From Planctomycetota bacterium (GTDB lineage: Bacteria > Planctomycetota > Planctomycetia > Isosphaerales > Isosphaeraceae), in contig JAKBCQ010000001.1 of the NCBI GenBank assembly GCA_021807585.1, forward strand, positions 1 through 17,901: 17,901 bases of DNA, in the 5' to 3' direction. A model generated the notes under the pieces. That model was not told the DNA's origin, did no database searches, and was given only the letters and a program-made list of their open reading frames with translations. Positions 1 through 6,845 of this stretch are shown piece after piece; positions within the stretch are counted from its first letter, which is position 1, and each line of letters begins with the position of its first letter. The position numbers and the translations under genes were made by a program.

Positions 1-2
1 CT

Positions 3-1316
3 CTCGTCCCGTTGCCGCTCATTGCATGGCGGGTGTTTTTGGCGCGCGATAAGTTAAGGCGCGGCTTCCAGTGGTCGGGACGCGTCTGGTCCGATATGAC
101 GAGCATCCTCGCCGACGCCATCGGCGGAGTCCGCGTCGTCAAAGCGTTCGCCCAGGAGGAGCGCGAGAACGAACGCTTTCGACGTGGGAACGATCATGTC
201 CTCGCCGCCAACGATCGCGTCAATACGATCTGGGCGTCGATTGGACCGATGCTTTTGCTCCTCACCCAGCTCGGCGTCCTCGTCGTCTGGACGTTCGGCG
301 CATGGCGCGTCTTCGGCGGACAAATCCAGGTCGGAGTACTGACCGCGTTCATCACATATATCGGCCGAATTTACATGCGGTTGGAATCGATGAGTCGAAT
401 CGTCCAGGCCACTCAGCGTGCCGGAGTCAGCTCGCGCAGGCTCTTCGAGATCCTCGACCGCGAACCGACCGTCGCCGATCCCGCCGATCCCGTCCCGATC
501 ACGCGACCACGGGGAGCGATCTCGATCCGCAACGTCTCCTTCCGCTACGGCGAACGACTCGTACTCGACGACGTCGACCTTGAAATCAACCCCGGCGAAA
601 TGATCGGCCTCGTCGGTTTGAGCGGATCGGGAAAAAGCACGCTCGTCAACTTGATATGCAGATTTTACGATGTCAGTGAAGGTTCGATACGATTCGACGG
701 CGTCGATTTGCGCAGGCTTTCGATGCGCGATTATCGACGGCGGATCGGGCTCGTTCTTCAAGAGCCGTATCTGTTTTACGGAACGATCGCCGAGAACATC
801 GCTTACGGCCGTCCCGACGCCGATCGGATCGCGATCGTCGCCGCAGCGCGGGCCGCGCGCGCTCATGAATTCATATTAAGGTTGCCCGACGGCTACGATT
901 CGGTCGTGGGCGAACGGGGACAATCGCTTTCGGGAGGCGAACGGCAACGGATCTCGATCGCGCGGGCTCTCTTGATCGATCCCCGCGTATTGATCCTCGA
1001 TGAGGCCACGTCGTCGGTCGACACCGAAACCGAACGGCTGATTCAAGACGCGCTCGAGGAGCTCGTGCGGGGTCGAACGACGATCGCGATCGCGCACCGT
1101 TTAAGCACGCTCGCAATGGCCGACCGGATCGTCGTGCTCGATCAAGGTCGCATCGTCGAGGTCGGCGGGCACGACGAACTGCTCGAACGCGGCGGCGCCT
1201 ACGCTCGCCTCCACGCAGCCCAGGCCGATCCCGTCCAGGGGCGCGAACGCGCTTCGTCTCCAGGCGAGGAAGAAAGGATCATAGCGCCCCATGTCCGCGA
1301 ATTCTCCGATACCTGA
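3..1316 (+). CDS. ABC exporter, fused membrane and ATPase domains (5' end outside window)
   Basis: This is the C-terminal part of a half-size ABC exporter (type I fold), a membrane pump driven by ATP. The frame is open to the window edge, so the TTG at 12 is not a true start; full-length relatives run about 600 residues or more and most of the membrane domain is missing. Counting from that TTG, the last membrane helices lie near residues 75-120. The ATPase domain follows with Walker A GLSGSGKST (202-210), Q-loop Gln250, signature LSGGERQ (306-312), Walker B VLILDE (326-331) and switch His362 in AHRLST. All ATPase motifs are intact. The gene overlaps the DUF1854 gene by 26 bases, so the two are very probably co-translated. 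Homologues beside DUF1854 genes are named cyanophycin-metabolism-associated ABC transporters in protein family resources; the substrate cannot be read from the sequence. The exporter family is certain, the cyanophycin link is inference. Confidence 0.95.
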   Translation, partial: LVPLPLIAWRVFLARDKLRRGFQWSGRVWSDMTSILADAIGGVRVVKAFAQEERENERFRRGNDHVLAANDRVNTIWASIGPMLLLLTQLGVLVVWTFGAWRVFGGQIQVGVLTAFITYIGRIYMRLESMSRIVQATQRAGVSSRRLFEILDREPTVADPADPVPITRPRGAISIRNVSFRYGERLVLDDVDLEINPGEMIGLVGLSGSGKSTLVNLICRFYDVSEGSIRFDGVDLRRLSMRDYRRRIGLVLQEPYLFYGTIAENIAYGRPDADRIAIVAAARAARAHEFILRLPDGYDSVVGERGQSLSGGERQRISIARALLIDPRVLILDEATSSVDTETERLIQDALEELVRGRTTIAIAHRLSTLAMADRIVVLDQGRIVEVGGHDELLERGGAYARLHAAQADPVQGRERASSPGEEERIIAPHVREFSDT

Positions 1317-1782
1317 TCAAACCGATTTCACCCTGGAGCGCGACGCTTGGGGCAAGCTCGTACTCGTCGACGCCGCCGGGATCCGGCACGCGGGGGTCGA
1401 AACGATCCGCTGCTTTCCGATCGAAGATCCAAATCGTTATATCGTGATTCGTGATCAATTTGGGCGCGAATTACTGTTTATCAACGATCTGGCCGCGATC
1501 GCCGATCGCGAACGCGAGCTGATCGTCGCCGATCTGGCCGAGCGCGAATTTCGTCCCGTCGTTCTTCGCTTATTGCGAACCGGTGGAGAGACGTTTCCGA
1601 GCGATTGGGAAATCGTCACCGATCGAGGCCCGACGACGATCCGCCTGATCGGCGAGGACGACATTCGAAGACTCGGCGGCGGCCGCGTTTTGATTCGCGA
1701 TTCGCACTCGATTCATTTCCTCATCACCGACGTTTCCAGGCTCGATCACGCGAGCCGAAAACTGCTCGAACGATTTATCTAA
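1291..1782 (+). CDS. DUF1854 family protein, partner of the ABC exporter
   Basis: A 163-residue soluble protein without signal peptide or membrane segment, matching the DUF1854 family in length and in its pattern: an early DAWGKLVL strand, a RCFPIED segment, a GRELLFINDL segment, a central FRPVVLR motif and a C-terminal segment ending near LDHASRKLLERF. DUF1854 genes are known mostly beside ABC exporters of the type upstream here, and family names tie the pair to cyanophycin metabolism. Its biochemical role is not known to me; an adaptor or regulator of the transporter is a guess. The ATG lies inside the end of the exporter gene (26-base overlap), with GAGGA/AAAGGA purine runs 12-20 bases upstream, which fixes the start and suggests translational coupling. 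No cyanophycin synthetase gene is visible in this window. Confidence 0.85.
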   Translation: MSANSPIPDQTDFTLERDAWGKLVLVDAAGIRHAGVETIRCFPIEDPNRYIVIRDQFGRELLFINDLAAIADRERELIVADLAEREFRPVVLRLLRTGGETFPSDWEIVTDRGPTTIRLIGEDDIRRLGGGRVLIRDSHSIHFLITDVSRLDHASRKLLERFI

Positions 1783-1845
1783 TTTGTATATTTTCAATTC
1801 ATTCACTTTGTTGAATCGATCCTCGCGGCGCGGCGCCCGACGGAC

Positions 1846-1867
1846 GAATCGCCGAGAAGGGCGATTC
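1846..1867 (+). terminator. Possible terminator hairpin after the ABC/DUF1854 operon
   Basis: GAATCGCC (1846-1853) and GGCGATTC (1860-1867) form a perfect 8-bp stem with a 6-base loop, 64 bases after the DUF1854 stop. Only a weak pyrimidine run (TTCC) follows, so this is a candidate rather than a classic intrinsic terminator. Confidence 0.4.
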
Positions 1868-1879
1868 TTCCGGAGCGAA

Positions 1880-1975
1880 ATCTTTCCTTACATCATCTTA
1901 TATGATATAATATAAAAAATTGAACGCCGGGCCGTAATAAATTTTGAAACATAAATATATTTATCAGATTACTCG
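1880..1975. other. A+T-rich island in the gap before leuA
   Basis: This stretch is strongly A+T-rich in an otherwise G+C-rich window. It contains TATAAT at 1906-1911 on the plus strand, but the region 17 bases upstream (TTTCCT) is a poor -35. It may hold a promoter or a regulator site, or be neutral spacer. Between 1976 and 2146 I see no gene or clear structure. Confidence 0.3.
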
Positions 1976-2146
1976 TTAGGCGAATTCTCCTCGAACCGTC
2001 GGGACGGCGAGCGACGGCGACGAAACCTCGATCGCCGTGAATCCGCGTGAAATCGACGAGGGCGCCTCGCACCCGACCCGAGACCGATTCCCGATCGAGA
2101 AAATGCGCCGAATTTGAACGATTTATCGGCTTCATCGAAATTCTCG

Positions 2147-2176
2147 TTGACGCGAACCCGGATCGGGGCTTAGGAT
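2147..2176 (+). promoter_or_regulatory. Candidate sigma-70-type promoter for leuA
   Basis: TTGACG (2147-2152), an 18-base spacer, then TAGGAT (2171-2176): five of six and four of six matches to the housekeeping consensus. Transcription would start near 2183, just before the hairpin at 2190-2207, giving a leuA leader of about 280 bases. Confidence 0.5.
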
Positions 2177-2189
2177 TCTGTATGTTACG

Positions 2190-2207
2190 CGCGAGTCGAA
2201 ACTCGCG
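2190..2207 (+). promoter_or_regulatory. Hairpin at the 5' end of the predicted leuA leader RNA
   Basis: CGCGAGT (2190-2196), a CGAA tetraloop and ACTCGCG (2201-2207) make a perfect 7-bp stem placed a few bases after the predicted transcription start. GCGAGTC (2191-2197) is also exactly complementary to GACTCGC (2351-2357) in the rising arm of the downstream terminator, so an alternative antiterminator fold is possible. No T-box, known riboswitch motif or leucine-rich leader peptide is recognisable here. Confidence 0.4.
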
Positions 2208-2341
2208 GGACTTCGGACCCCGTAGCCATGCGTCAGATTCCAAGACGACTTCCGGCCCTCCCTCTAACGCCGGCGCTCGCCCCATGCGGCCGAGCCGAGT
2301 CTTGGGTTTAACGTCCGAACGCCTCACGCGTGACTTACCAC

Positions 2342-2383
2342 AAGCCTCGAGACTCGCCGATACGGGCGATTCTCGAGGCTTTT
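2342..2383 (+). terminator. Intrinsic terminator or attenuator 82 bases before leuA
   Basis: AAGCCTCGAGA (2342-2352) pairs perfectly with TCTCGAGGCTT (2371-2381). Inside it TCGCC (2354-2358) pairs with GGCGA (2365-2369) around the loop GATACG, and four T residues (2380-2383) follow the GC-rich stem. This is the best intrinsic terminator in the window, yet it ends 82 bases upstream of the leuA start with no gene in front of it that needs it. That placement fits transcription attenuation of leuA. Confidence 0.65.
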
Positions 2384-2465
2384 CGCATTGATGGACCGCG
2401 GCCGGCGCCGATTCGACCCCCCGCGTCCGAATCCGAATCGAATCTTTGAGATCGGGTGATCCGCC

Positions 2466-4079
2466 ATGAAGGAATCGAAGCCTCAAACCAACGGCTCAAC
2501 GAAATCCGCGGCAGGCCCGCGCAGGGTGTTGATCTTTGACACCACGCTCCGCGACGGCGAACAATCTCCGGGCGCAAGTATGAACATCGCCGAAAAGCTC
2601 GAAACGGCGCGCGCGCTCGAAGCGCTCGGGGTCGATATCCTTGAGGCGGGCTTTCCGATCGCGTCGCAGGGAGATTTCGAAGCCGTCCGAGCGATCGCGA
2701 CCGAACTCACCGACGTCACCGTGTGCGGCCTCGCACGCTGTAACGACCGCGATATCGATCGCGCCTGGGAGGCGCTCAAATTCGCGCGCAAACCGAGAAT
2801 TCACGTCTTCTTGGCGACCTCGGCCATCCATCGTGAACATAAGCTTAAAATGACACGTGAACAGATCGTTGAACGCGCCGTCGAAAGCGTAAGACGAGCC
2901 TCGGGATATTGCCCCGACGTCGAATTCAGCCCCGAGGACGCGGCGCGAACCGAAGTCGACTTCTTATGCGAGGTCGTCGAGGCCGCGATCGCGGCGGGAG
3001 CGACGACCGTCAACATCCCCGACACCGTCGGTTACGCCGTTCCCTCGCAATACGCGGCGCTCATCCGCACGCTCCGCGAACGCGTCCCCAACATCGATCG
3101 AGCCGTCGTCAGCGTTCATTGCCATAACGACCTCGGACTCGCCGTCGCCAACAGCTTGGCCGCGTGCGAGACGGGTGCGGGACAGGTCGAATGCACAATC
3201 AACGGCATCGGCGAACGAGCGGGAAACGCGGCTCTCGAAGAAATCGTCATGGCGATCAAAACCCGCCAAGATTATTACGGCCTGACGACGGGAATCAAAA
3301 CCGAACGGCTTTATCCAATGAGCCGCATGATCGCTTCGATCACGGGGCTCAAGGTCCAGCGGAACAAGGCGATCGTCGGCCGCAACGCCTTCGCCCACGA
3401 AGCCGGCATCCATCAGGACGGAATGCTCAAAGAACGATCCACTTATGAAATTATGCGTCCTGAAGAGGTCGGCGTCCCCAAAACCGATCTCGTCTTGGGG
3501 AAGCATTCGGGACGACACGCGCTTTGGGAACGCGTCGAGGCGCTCGGCTATCACCTCGCCGAGACGCAACGCGAGGAACTGTTTGAGGATTTCAAAACCC
3601 TCGCCGACAAGAAAAAAGAGGTCTATGATGAAGATCTGATCGTTCTCATTGAAAAGCACATCCAAAACGTGCCGGCGCATTGGGTATTGGTAAGCCTGCA
3701 TACGACTTCCGGGCCGAGCGTCGTGCCCACCGCGACGATCGAAATCCGTCGTCCCGACGGCCGAATCGTCCGCGACGCGGCGATCGGCGACGGCCCCGTC
3801 GACGCGATTTTCAAGGCGGTCGAGCGGGTGACGGGGATCGCCGCGAATCTCCGAGAGTTCGCCGTACGAAGCGTCACCGCAGGGAAAGACGCTCAAGGCG
3901 AGGTTTCGCTCGAACTCGAAGTGGAACAGGGCGATACGACGTTCCGCGGGCGCGCGGCGTCGACCGACATCATCGAAGCCTCGGCGCTCGCTTACCTCAA
4001 CGCGGTCAACGCGATCATGTCGCGGCGCGAACTCAAAGAGCCGCGCGAAATCATCGGCCGACCCGGCGCGGGCGCCTGA
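2466..4079 (+). CDS. leuA: 2-isopropylmalate synthase
   Basis: Condenses acetyl-CoA with 2-oxoisovalerate, the first committed step of leucine synthesis, in the cytoplasm. The 537-residue length suits bacterial LeuA with its C-terminal regulatory domain. The DRE-TIM barrel begins with [12 protein letters not shown] (25-36, catalytic Arg29 and metal ligand Asp30). Metal ligands His218 and His220 lie in HCHNDLGLA and Asn254 in [21 protein letters not shown] (308-319) and the [10 protein letters not shown] stretch (from about 344) mark the LeuA linker. Residues from about 395 to 525 form the LeuA dimer domain that normally binds leucine for feedback inhibition. The ATG at 2466 has only a weak GGTGA six bases upstream. 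The gene stands alone, preceded by a promoter and attenuator-like terminator, so control at transcription is likely. Its last ten codons are themselves the first unit of the 32-bp array that follows. Citramalate synthase is unlikely given the typical LeuA motifs. Confidence 0.95.
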   Translation: MKESKPQTNGSTKSAAGPRRVLIFDTTLRDGEQSPGASMNIAEKLETARALEALGVDILEAGFPIASQGDFEAVRAIATELTDVTVCGLARCNDRDIDRAWEALKFARKPRIHVFLATSAIHREHKLKMTREQIVERAVESVRRASGYCPDVEFSPEDAARTEVDFLCEVVEAAIAAGATTVNIPDTVGYAVPSQYAALIRTLRERVPNIDRAVVSVHCHNDLGLAVANSLAACETGAGQVECTINGIGERAGNAALEEIVMAIKTRQDYYGLTTGIKTERLYPMSRMIASITGLKVQRNKAIVGRNAFAHEAGIHQDGMLKERSTYEIMRPEEVGVPKTDLVLGKHSGRHALWERVEALGYHLAETQREELFEDFKTLADKKKEVYDEDLIVLIEKHIQNVPAHWVLVSLHTTSGPSVVPTATIEIRRPDGRIVRDAAIGDGPVDAIFKAVERVTGIAANLREFAVRSVTAGKDAQGEVSLELEVEQGDTTFRGRAASTDIIEASALAYLNAVNAIMSRRELKEPREIIGRPGAGA

Positions 4080-4230
4080 TATCATCAACCAATACCCGCG
4101 CAGTCGCCTGTTTTCATCAACCAATACCGGCGCGGGCGCCTGATTTCATCAACCAATACCCGCGCAGTCGCCTATTTTCATCAACCAATACCTGCGCGGG
4201 CGCCTGATATCATCAACCAATACCCGCGCG
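4052..4230. repeat. 32-bp tandem array growing out of the 3' end of leuA
   Basis: The core CATCAACCAATAC starts at 4083, 4115, 4147, 4179 and 4211, an exact 32-base period. Between the cores two alternating spacers occur: a B type with the near-palindrome GGCGCGGGCGCC and an A type with CGCGCAGTCGCC, so the higher-order unit is 64 bases. The sequence at 4052-4082, which encodes the last residues of LeuA and its stop, is a diverged first unit (31 bases; GGCCGA where the others have AACCAA). The last unit breaks off near 4230, 26 bases before the convergent ParB-domain gene. It is not a CRISPR array because the spacers repeat. It could be a slippage expansion, a protein-binding array, or a bidirectional termination zone. 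Confidence 0.9.
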
Positions 4231-4256
4231 GAAGTCGAAATCCCCCCCTCGCGATC

Positions 4257-5123
4257 TCAGGTCGCCCCCTTGCGGAGCTGATCGGCGCGGGCCGCGAGCT
4301 TAAGAGCCGCGGTTTGAAACAGACCGCGGGCGTTCGCGCTCGCGATCCGATACGCCTCGCCAAATCCATCGGCTTGTGTCCAATTAAACACTTCCATAAT
4401 TTGTTTGGTCATCACCGCCAGCATTTCGTCGATCGAAGGCGCGCCCGCGAGATCCGCGGGAGGCGCGGTGCGCGCGTCGACGAGTTCTCGGGGAGCGCTC
4501 GGAGCAAACGGAGCCTCGGTGTACCCTTCGTCCCCCACGGCGAACGGCGGTCGCGACGGACGAGTCGGCTCGTCCCGCATCGGCCGTTCTTCGGGAGCGA
4601 TCACCTTGCCGCGCGGTTGCGGCTCGCGTGCGGGTTGGCTCGGCGGATACGTCTTACCGTCCGAGCCGACGCGTCCCGTATCCGATGGAATCTGCGAACC
4701 TTCCTCAAGCTGCCGGCGAATCTTGGCCACCAGCTCGCGGCTTACCCCCAACTCTTCAGACATTCGTCGATCGGACCAATCGTAATGGATCCGCAGTTTT
4801 ACCTCGACGGCGCGACGTCGTTCGGGTCGGGTGAGAGGTAAACCGTGGTGCAAGTTCGCGCCGGCGACGAAATCGAGCGCCTCTTGCAACGTTCCCTGAA
4901 CGACGTCGACCTTGATCGTCTGTTTTTGTAGGTGAACCGCTGCGGCGTGCCGATGGAAACCGTCGGCGATGAGGAGCTCGCCGTCGACCTCATAAACCGT
5001 GATCGGCGGCATTCGGTCCCACACGTCGGCGTAACGTTCGACGGTGAACTCATCGAGCTTATCGCGCAGGTTGAGATTTGGATCCAGGACCAGCTCGTCG
5101 ATGTCGACCTCTCGTATGTCCAT
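4257..5123 (-). CDS. ParB N-terminal-domain protein (regulator-like)
   Basis: A 288-residue soluble protein. Residues 1-95 look like the ParB/Srx (sulfiredoxin-like) domain: MDIREVDIDELVLDPN at the start and ADGFHRHAAA, the variant of the ParB GERRxRA nucleotide motif common in phage and accessory-element ParB-like proteins. Residues 100-145 hold a helix-turn-helix-like segment (MSEELGVSRELVAKIRRQLEE), followed by RVGSDGKTYPP, which often ends this region in such proteins. A Pro-rich linker (about 150-220) leads to a helical C-terminal part. No ParA partner is nearby, so chromosome segregation is not indicated; a DNA-binding regulator or an accessory-element protein is more likely. The gene converges on leuA, with the 32-bp array between them. 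Start ATG at 5123, preceded by GGGG/CCGG but no clean Shine-Dalgarno site. Confidence 0.8.
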   Translation of the reverse strand: MDIREVDIDELVLDPNLNLRDKLDEFTVERYADVWDRMPPITVYEVDGELLIADGFHRHAAAVHLQKQTIKVDVVQGTLQEALDFVAGANLHHGLPLTRPERRRAVEVKLRIHYDWSDRRMSEELGVSRELVAKIRRQLEEGSQIPSDTGRVGSDGKTYPPSQPAREPQPRGKVIAPEERPMRDEPTRPSRPPFAVGDEGYTEAPFAPSAPRELVDARTAPPADLAGAPSIDEMLAVMTKQIMEVFNWTQADGFGEAYRIASANARGLFQTAALKLAARADQLRKGAT

Positions 5124-5188
5124 ACCGGAACCCCTTGTCTCGCCGGTTCGCCGATTTCAGTGGGTGGAGACGGCGCTCGCGCGGCGAT

Positions 5189-5313
5189 TCAATCGTCACG
5201 CCGCGTCGAGCTCGCGTTGAAGCCCTGCGCCGCATGCACGATCGGCGCGACGATCGACTCGCCGCGCGCGCGATTTCGCCGTATTTGAAATCGACGTGAA
5301 TCCGCGAACTCAT
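5189..5313 (-). pseudogene. Short reading frame with an apparent one-base frameshift
   Basis: From an ATG at 5313 the minus strand reads MSSRIHVDFKYGEIARA and then turns into an Arg/Ser-rich string typical of a wrong frame. If one base is restored in the GCGCGCGCGGCG run (about 5262-5273), the reading continues as GESIVAPIVHAAQGFNASST and stops at 5189, giving a sensible protein of about 41 residues. I do not recognise it. It lies 65 bases upstream of the ParB-domain gene on the same strand, so it may have been a small first gene of that unit. Sequencing error, real decay, or chance are all possible. Confidence 0.3.
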
Positions 5314-5477
5314 GAGCGAATCGACCCAAAATCTCCGCGATCGGTCGGGGTCGAAACGATCGCACCGATTACGCGGGAGAATCACAGGCGAGCGATCCGC
5401 AACCAACTAACTTATTCTTGGTAGCAATACTTAATGACATGTATATTTATAATCAAAGACGCCCCCGGCGAGCGACT
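5314..5477. other. Gap before the inverted-repeat element, with an A+T-rich segment
   Basis: No convincing gene. Positions 5405-5460 are A+T-rich, with TATAAA/TATACA-like words on the minus strand that could belong to a promoter for the ParB-domain unit, but no clear -35/-10 pair stands out. Confidence 0.3.
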
Positions 5478-5729
5478 TTTGGTGTTGCGCTTATCCTCGG
5501 GGGACGAATAGTAAGTCGTTCATTGACAAGAGATTAGATCACAGTTAAGTCGATCATCTCATTTGGAGCCGAAGCCGGAAATGCCGCTCGAATCCAAGCA
5601 CGAAGCGCAAGCGAGTGAGTCGATTTTTTTTCCGAATGTACGCACTCGCTCGCGCTTCGTGCTTGTATTACAGATCTATTCGCATATGTAGTCTCCTTAC
5701 CGAGGGATAAGGAAAAGCGCAACACCAAA
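5478..5729. mobile_element. MITE-like inverted-repeat element
   Basis: TTTGGTGTTGCGCTT (5478-5492) is repeated exactly in inverse at 5715-5729, and the similarity continues inward (ATCC-TCGG) with a small gap. Near the centre a second inverted pair occurs: CAAGCACGAAGCGCAAGCGA from 5595 against its near-perfect inverse ending at 5665, around a loop containing a T8 run. Read on the minus strand these arms give ARSASEC and THSLALRA, a translated signature I recall from many spurious planctomycete proteins, which suggests a dispersed family. There is no transposase and no obvious target duplication. A small non-autonomous element is the best description. Confidence 0.6.
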
Positions 5730-5969
5730 TCGCGCAAAGCCGCAGAATCATGATTGTGTGAAAATGCGAGGATTTGATTAAATTGGTGAGAGAAAGGATC
5801 GTCAGGAAAGGAAAAAGCCGACGGGGTTCGAGGCCGACGTGTCGTTCCGTAAAACACGGCGACCGGGACGACCGAGAAAACTCGATCGCCGCCGGTCTTA
5901 GGTGTAGTTCGGATCAAGATAGCGAGATTTCGTAAACGATCCCCCGCGATCAAGCCGTGGTTTCAAGGA
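5730..5969. other. Non-coding stretch after the RNA-binding protein gene
   Basis: Lies downstream of the minus-strand RRM gene. A minus-strand open frame of 139 codons crosses it into the inverted-repeat element, but it has no recognisable domain and its second half is only the repeat read through, so I do not call a gene. No clear terminator hairpin was found; GCCGACG occurs here as a direct, not inverted, pair. Confidence 0.4.
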
Positions 5970-6317
5970 TCAATAACGACCGCCGCCGCCGCCGCGACCG
6001 CCACCGTATCCGCCGCGACCACCGCCGCCGCCGCCGCCGTATCCACCGCCGCCGCCACCACTACGCTCTTCGCGCGGCTTGGCTTCGTTCACGGTGAGAC
6101 GACGACCTTCGTGCTCGTGGTCGTGGAGACCATTGATGGCCGCCTTCGCCTCGCTGTCGCTACTCATCTCGACGAAGCCAAAGCCCTTGCTTCGATTCGT
6201 CTCGCGATCCATGATCACTTGGCTGCTCTGAACGGTACCGTAGGGAGCGAACAACGCTTCCAGGTCGGCGTTATTCACGTTGTACGTGAGATTCCCGACA
6301 TAAAGCTTCCTACCCAC
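5970..6317 (-). CDS. RRM-domain RNA-binding protein with glycine-rich tail
   Basis: A 115-residue single RNA-recognition-motif protein that would bind single-stranded RNA in the cytoplasm. The RNP2 motif LYVGNL lies at residues 5-10 and RNP1 KGFGFVEM at 44-51, both with the aromatic residues that stack on RNA bases. Residues 86-115 are almost only Gly with Arg and Tyr (RGG/GGY repeats), the architecture of bacterial cold-inducible Rbp proteins; the DNA there is a run of GCC/GCCACC on the plus strand (about 5972-6060). The start is GTG at 6317: AAGGA lies nine bases upstream and an in-frame TAA just before it excludes earlier starts. It appears monocistronic. Family relatives are often cold- or stress-responsive; no control element is proven here. 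Confidence 0.93.
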   Translation of the reverse strand: MGRKLYVGNLTYNVNNADLEALFAPYGTVQSSQVIMDRETNRSKGFGFVEMSSDSEAKAAINGLHDHEHEGRRLTVNEAKPREERSGGGGGGYGGGGGGGRGGYGGGRGGGGGRY

Positions 6318-6831
6318 TTTTGGAATTCCTTACGAACAAGGCAATACGACCCGCTGGTTACTTTCCGGGTCGAAGAAGAAAGGGATCGGCATGACGATCC
6401 ACCAAGTGGGTTGGCAAAAAAGTCGGAGTGCAATTCAAGAGAACTCACGTCGCGATCTTAATCGGCTACCCAACCGTTGTGCAGTCTAACAACGATCGAT
6501 CGCCAATGATAGTCGAAAATCAGAAAATTTTAACAATCTCATTCACCCCCCCTCCAATCACCAAAAAACACGGCGTTTCGTGCTCTCCTCAAACCTCCGC
6601 ACACCAACGAATCCAGCCCAATTCAGCCCCCTCACCCCTCGAGTTCATCCGCCCAAGGCCCGATCGCTTCGATCGCCATAACCCAATCTCCCCCGAAACA
6701 CACCCCGTTAACCTCAACCTCAACACGAAATCGAACCGATGATGAACCCGAATACGCGACCGAATCGAATTTCATGGTAAAATGGAATCAACCGGAGAGA
6801 TTCGGAAATCCGCAACGTTCACGAAAAGTAT
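6318..6831. other. Gene-free spacer, G-poor on the plus strand
   Basis: Upstream region of both the RRM gene (minus) and the membrane protein (plus). About 6530-6730 is strikingly rich in C and A and poor in G on the plus strand, with C runs at 6546-6552, 6627-6631, 6635-6638, 6690-6694 and 6703-6706; on the strand encoding the RRM protein these are G runs. A 104-codon frame here (6428-6742) has no domain and is rejected. The minus strand at about 6490-6540 holds TTGTTA/TATCAT-like words, but their spacing (19) is poor. Confidence 0.4.
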
Positions 6832-6845
6832 AAGGAACGCGCCGA

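Noticed and set aside
2182..2391. Leader peptide in the leuA upstream region
   Set aside because: The frame from ATG 2182 (or 2284) reaches the terminator and stops at 2391, which is suggestive, but Leu codons are scattered, no ribosome site is clear and composition is Arg/Ser-rich.
2147..2465. T-box riboswitch before leuA
   Set aside because: I could not find the conserved T-box sequence (AGGGTGG-type) or a specifier stem.
1783..2465. tRNA or other standard RNA gene in the gap before leuA
   Set aside because: No cloverleaf arms or TTCGA-type T-loop with matching acceptor stem could be traced.
2964..4124. A 386-codon minus-strand frame across leuA
   Set aside because: Shadow of leuA; the product has no domain, and its first residues are only the 32-bp repeat read in reverse.
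4052..4230. CRISPR array
   Set aside because: Regular spacing, but the segments between cores repeat instead of being unique, the unit is continuous with a gene, and there are no cas genes.
4257..5123. Chromosomal ParB of a ParABS system
   Set aside because: No ParA neighbour, no canonical GERRxRA motif (GFHRHAA instead), and I recognise no parS site.
5534..5953. 139-codon minus-strand protein
   Set aside because: Half of it is the inverted-repeat element read through (ARSASEC, THSLALRA); the other half has no domain and no ribosome site.
6428..6742. 104-codon plus-strand protein
   Set aside because: Lies in skewed C/A-rich spacer; the product is Pro/Asn/Ser-rich without domain or ribosome site.
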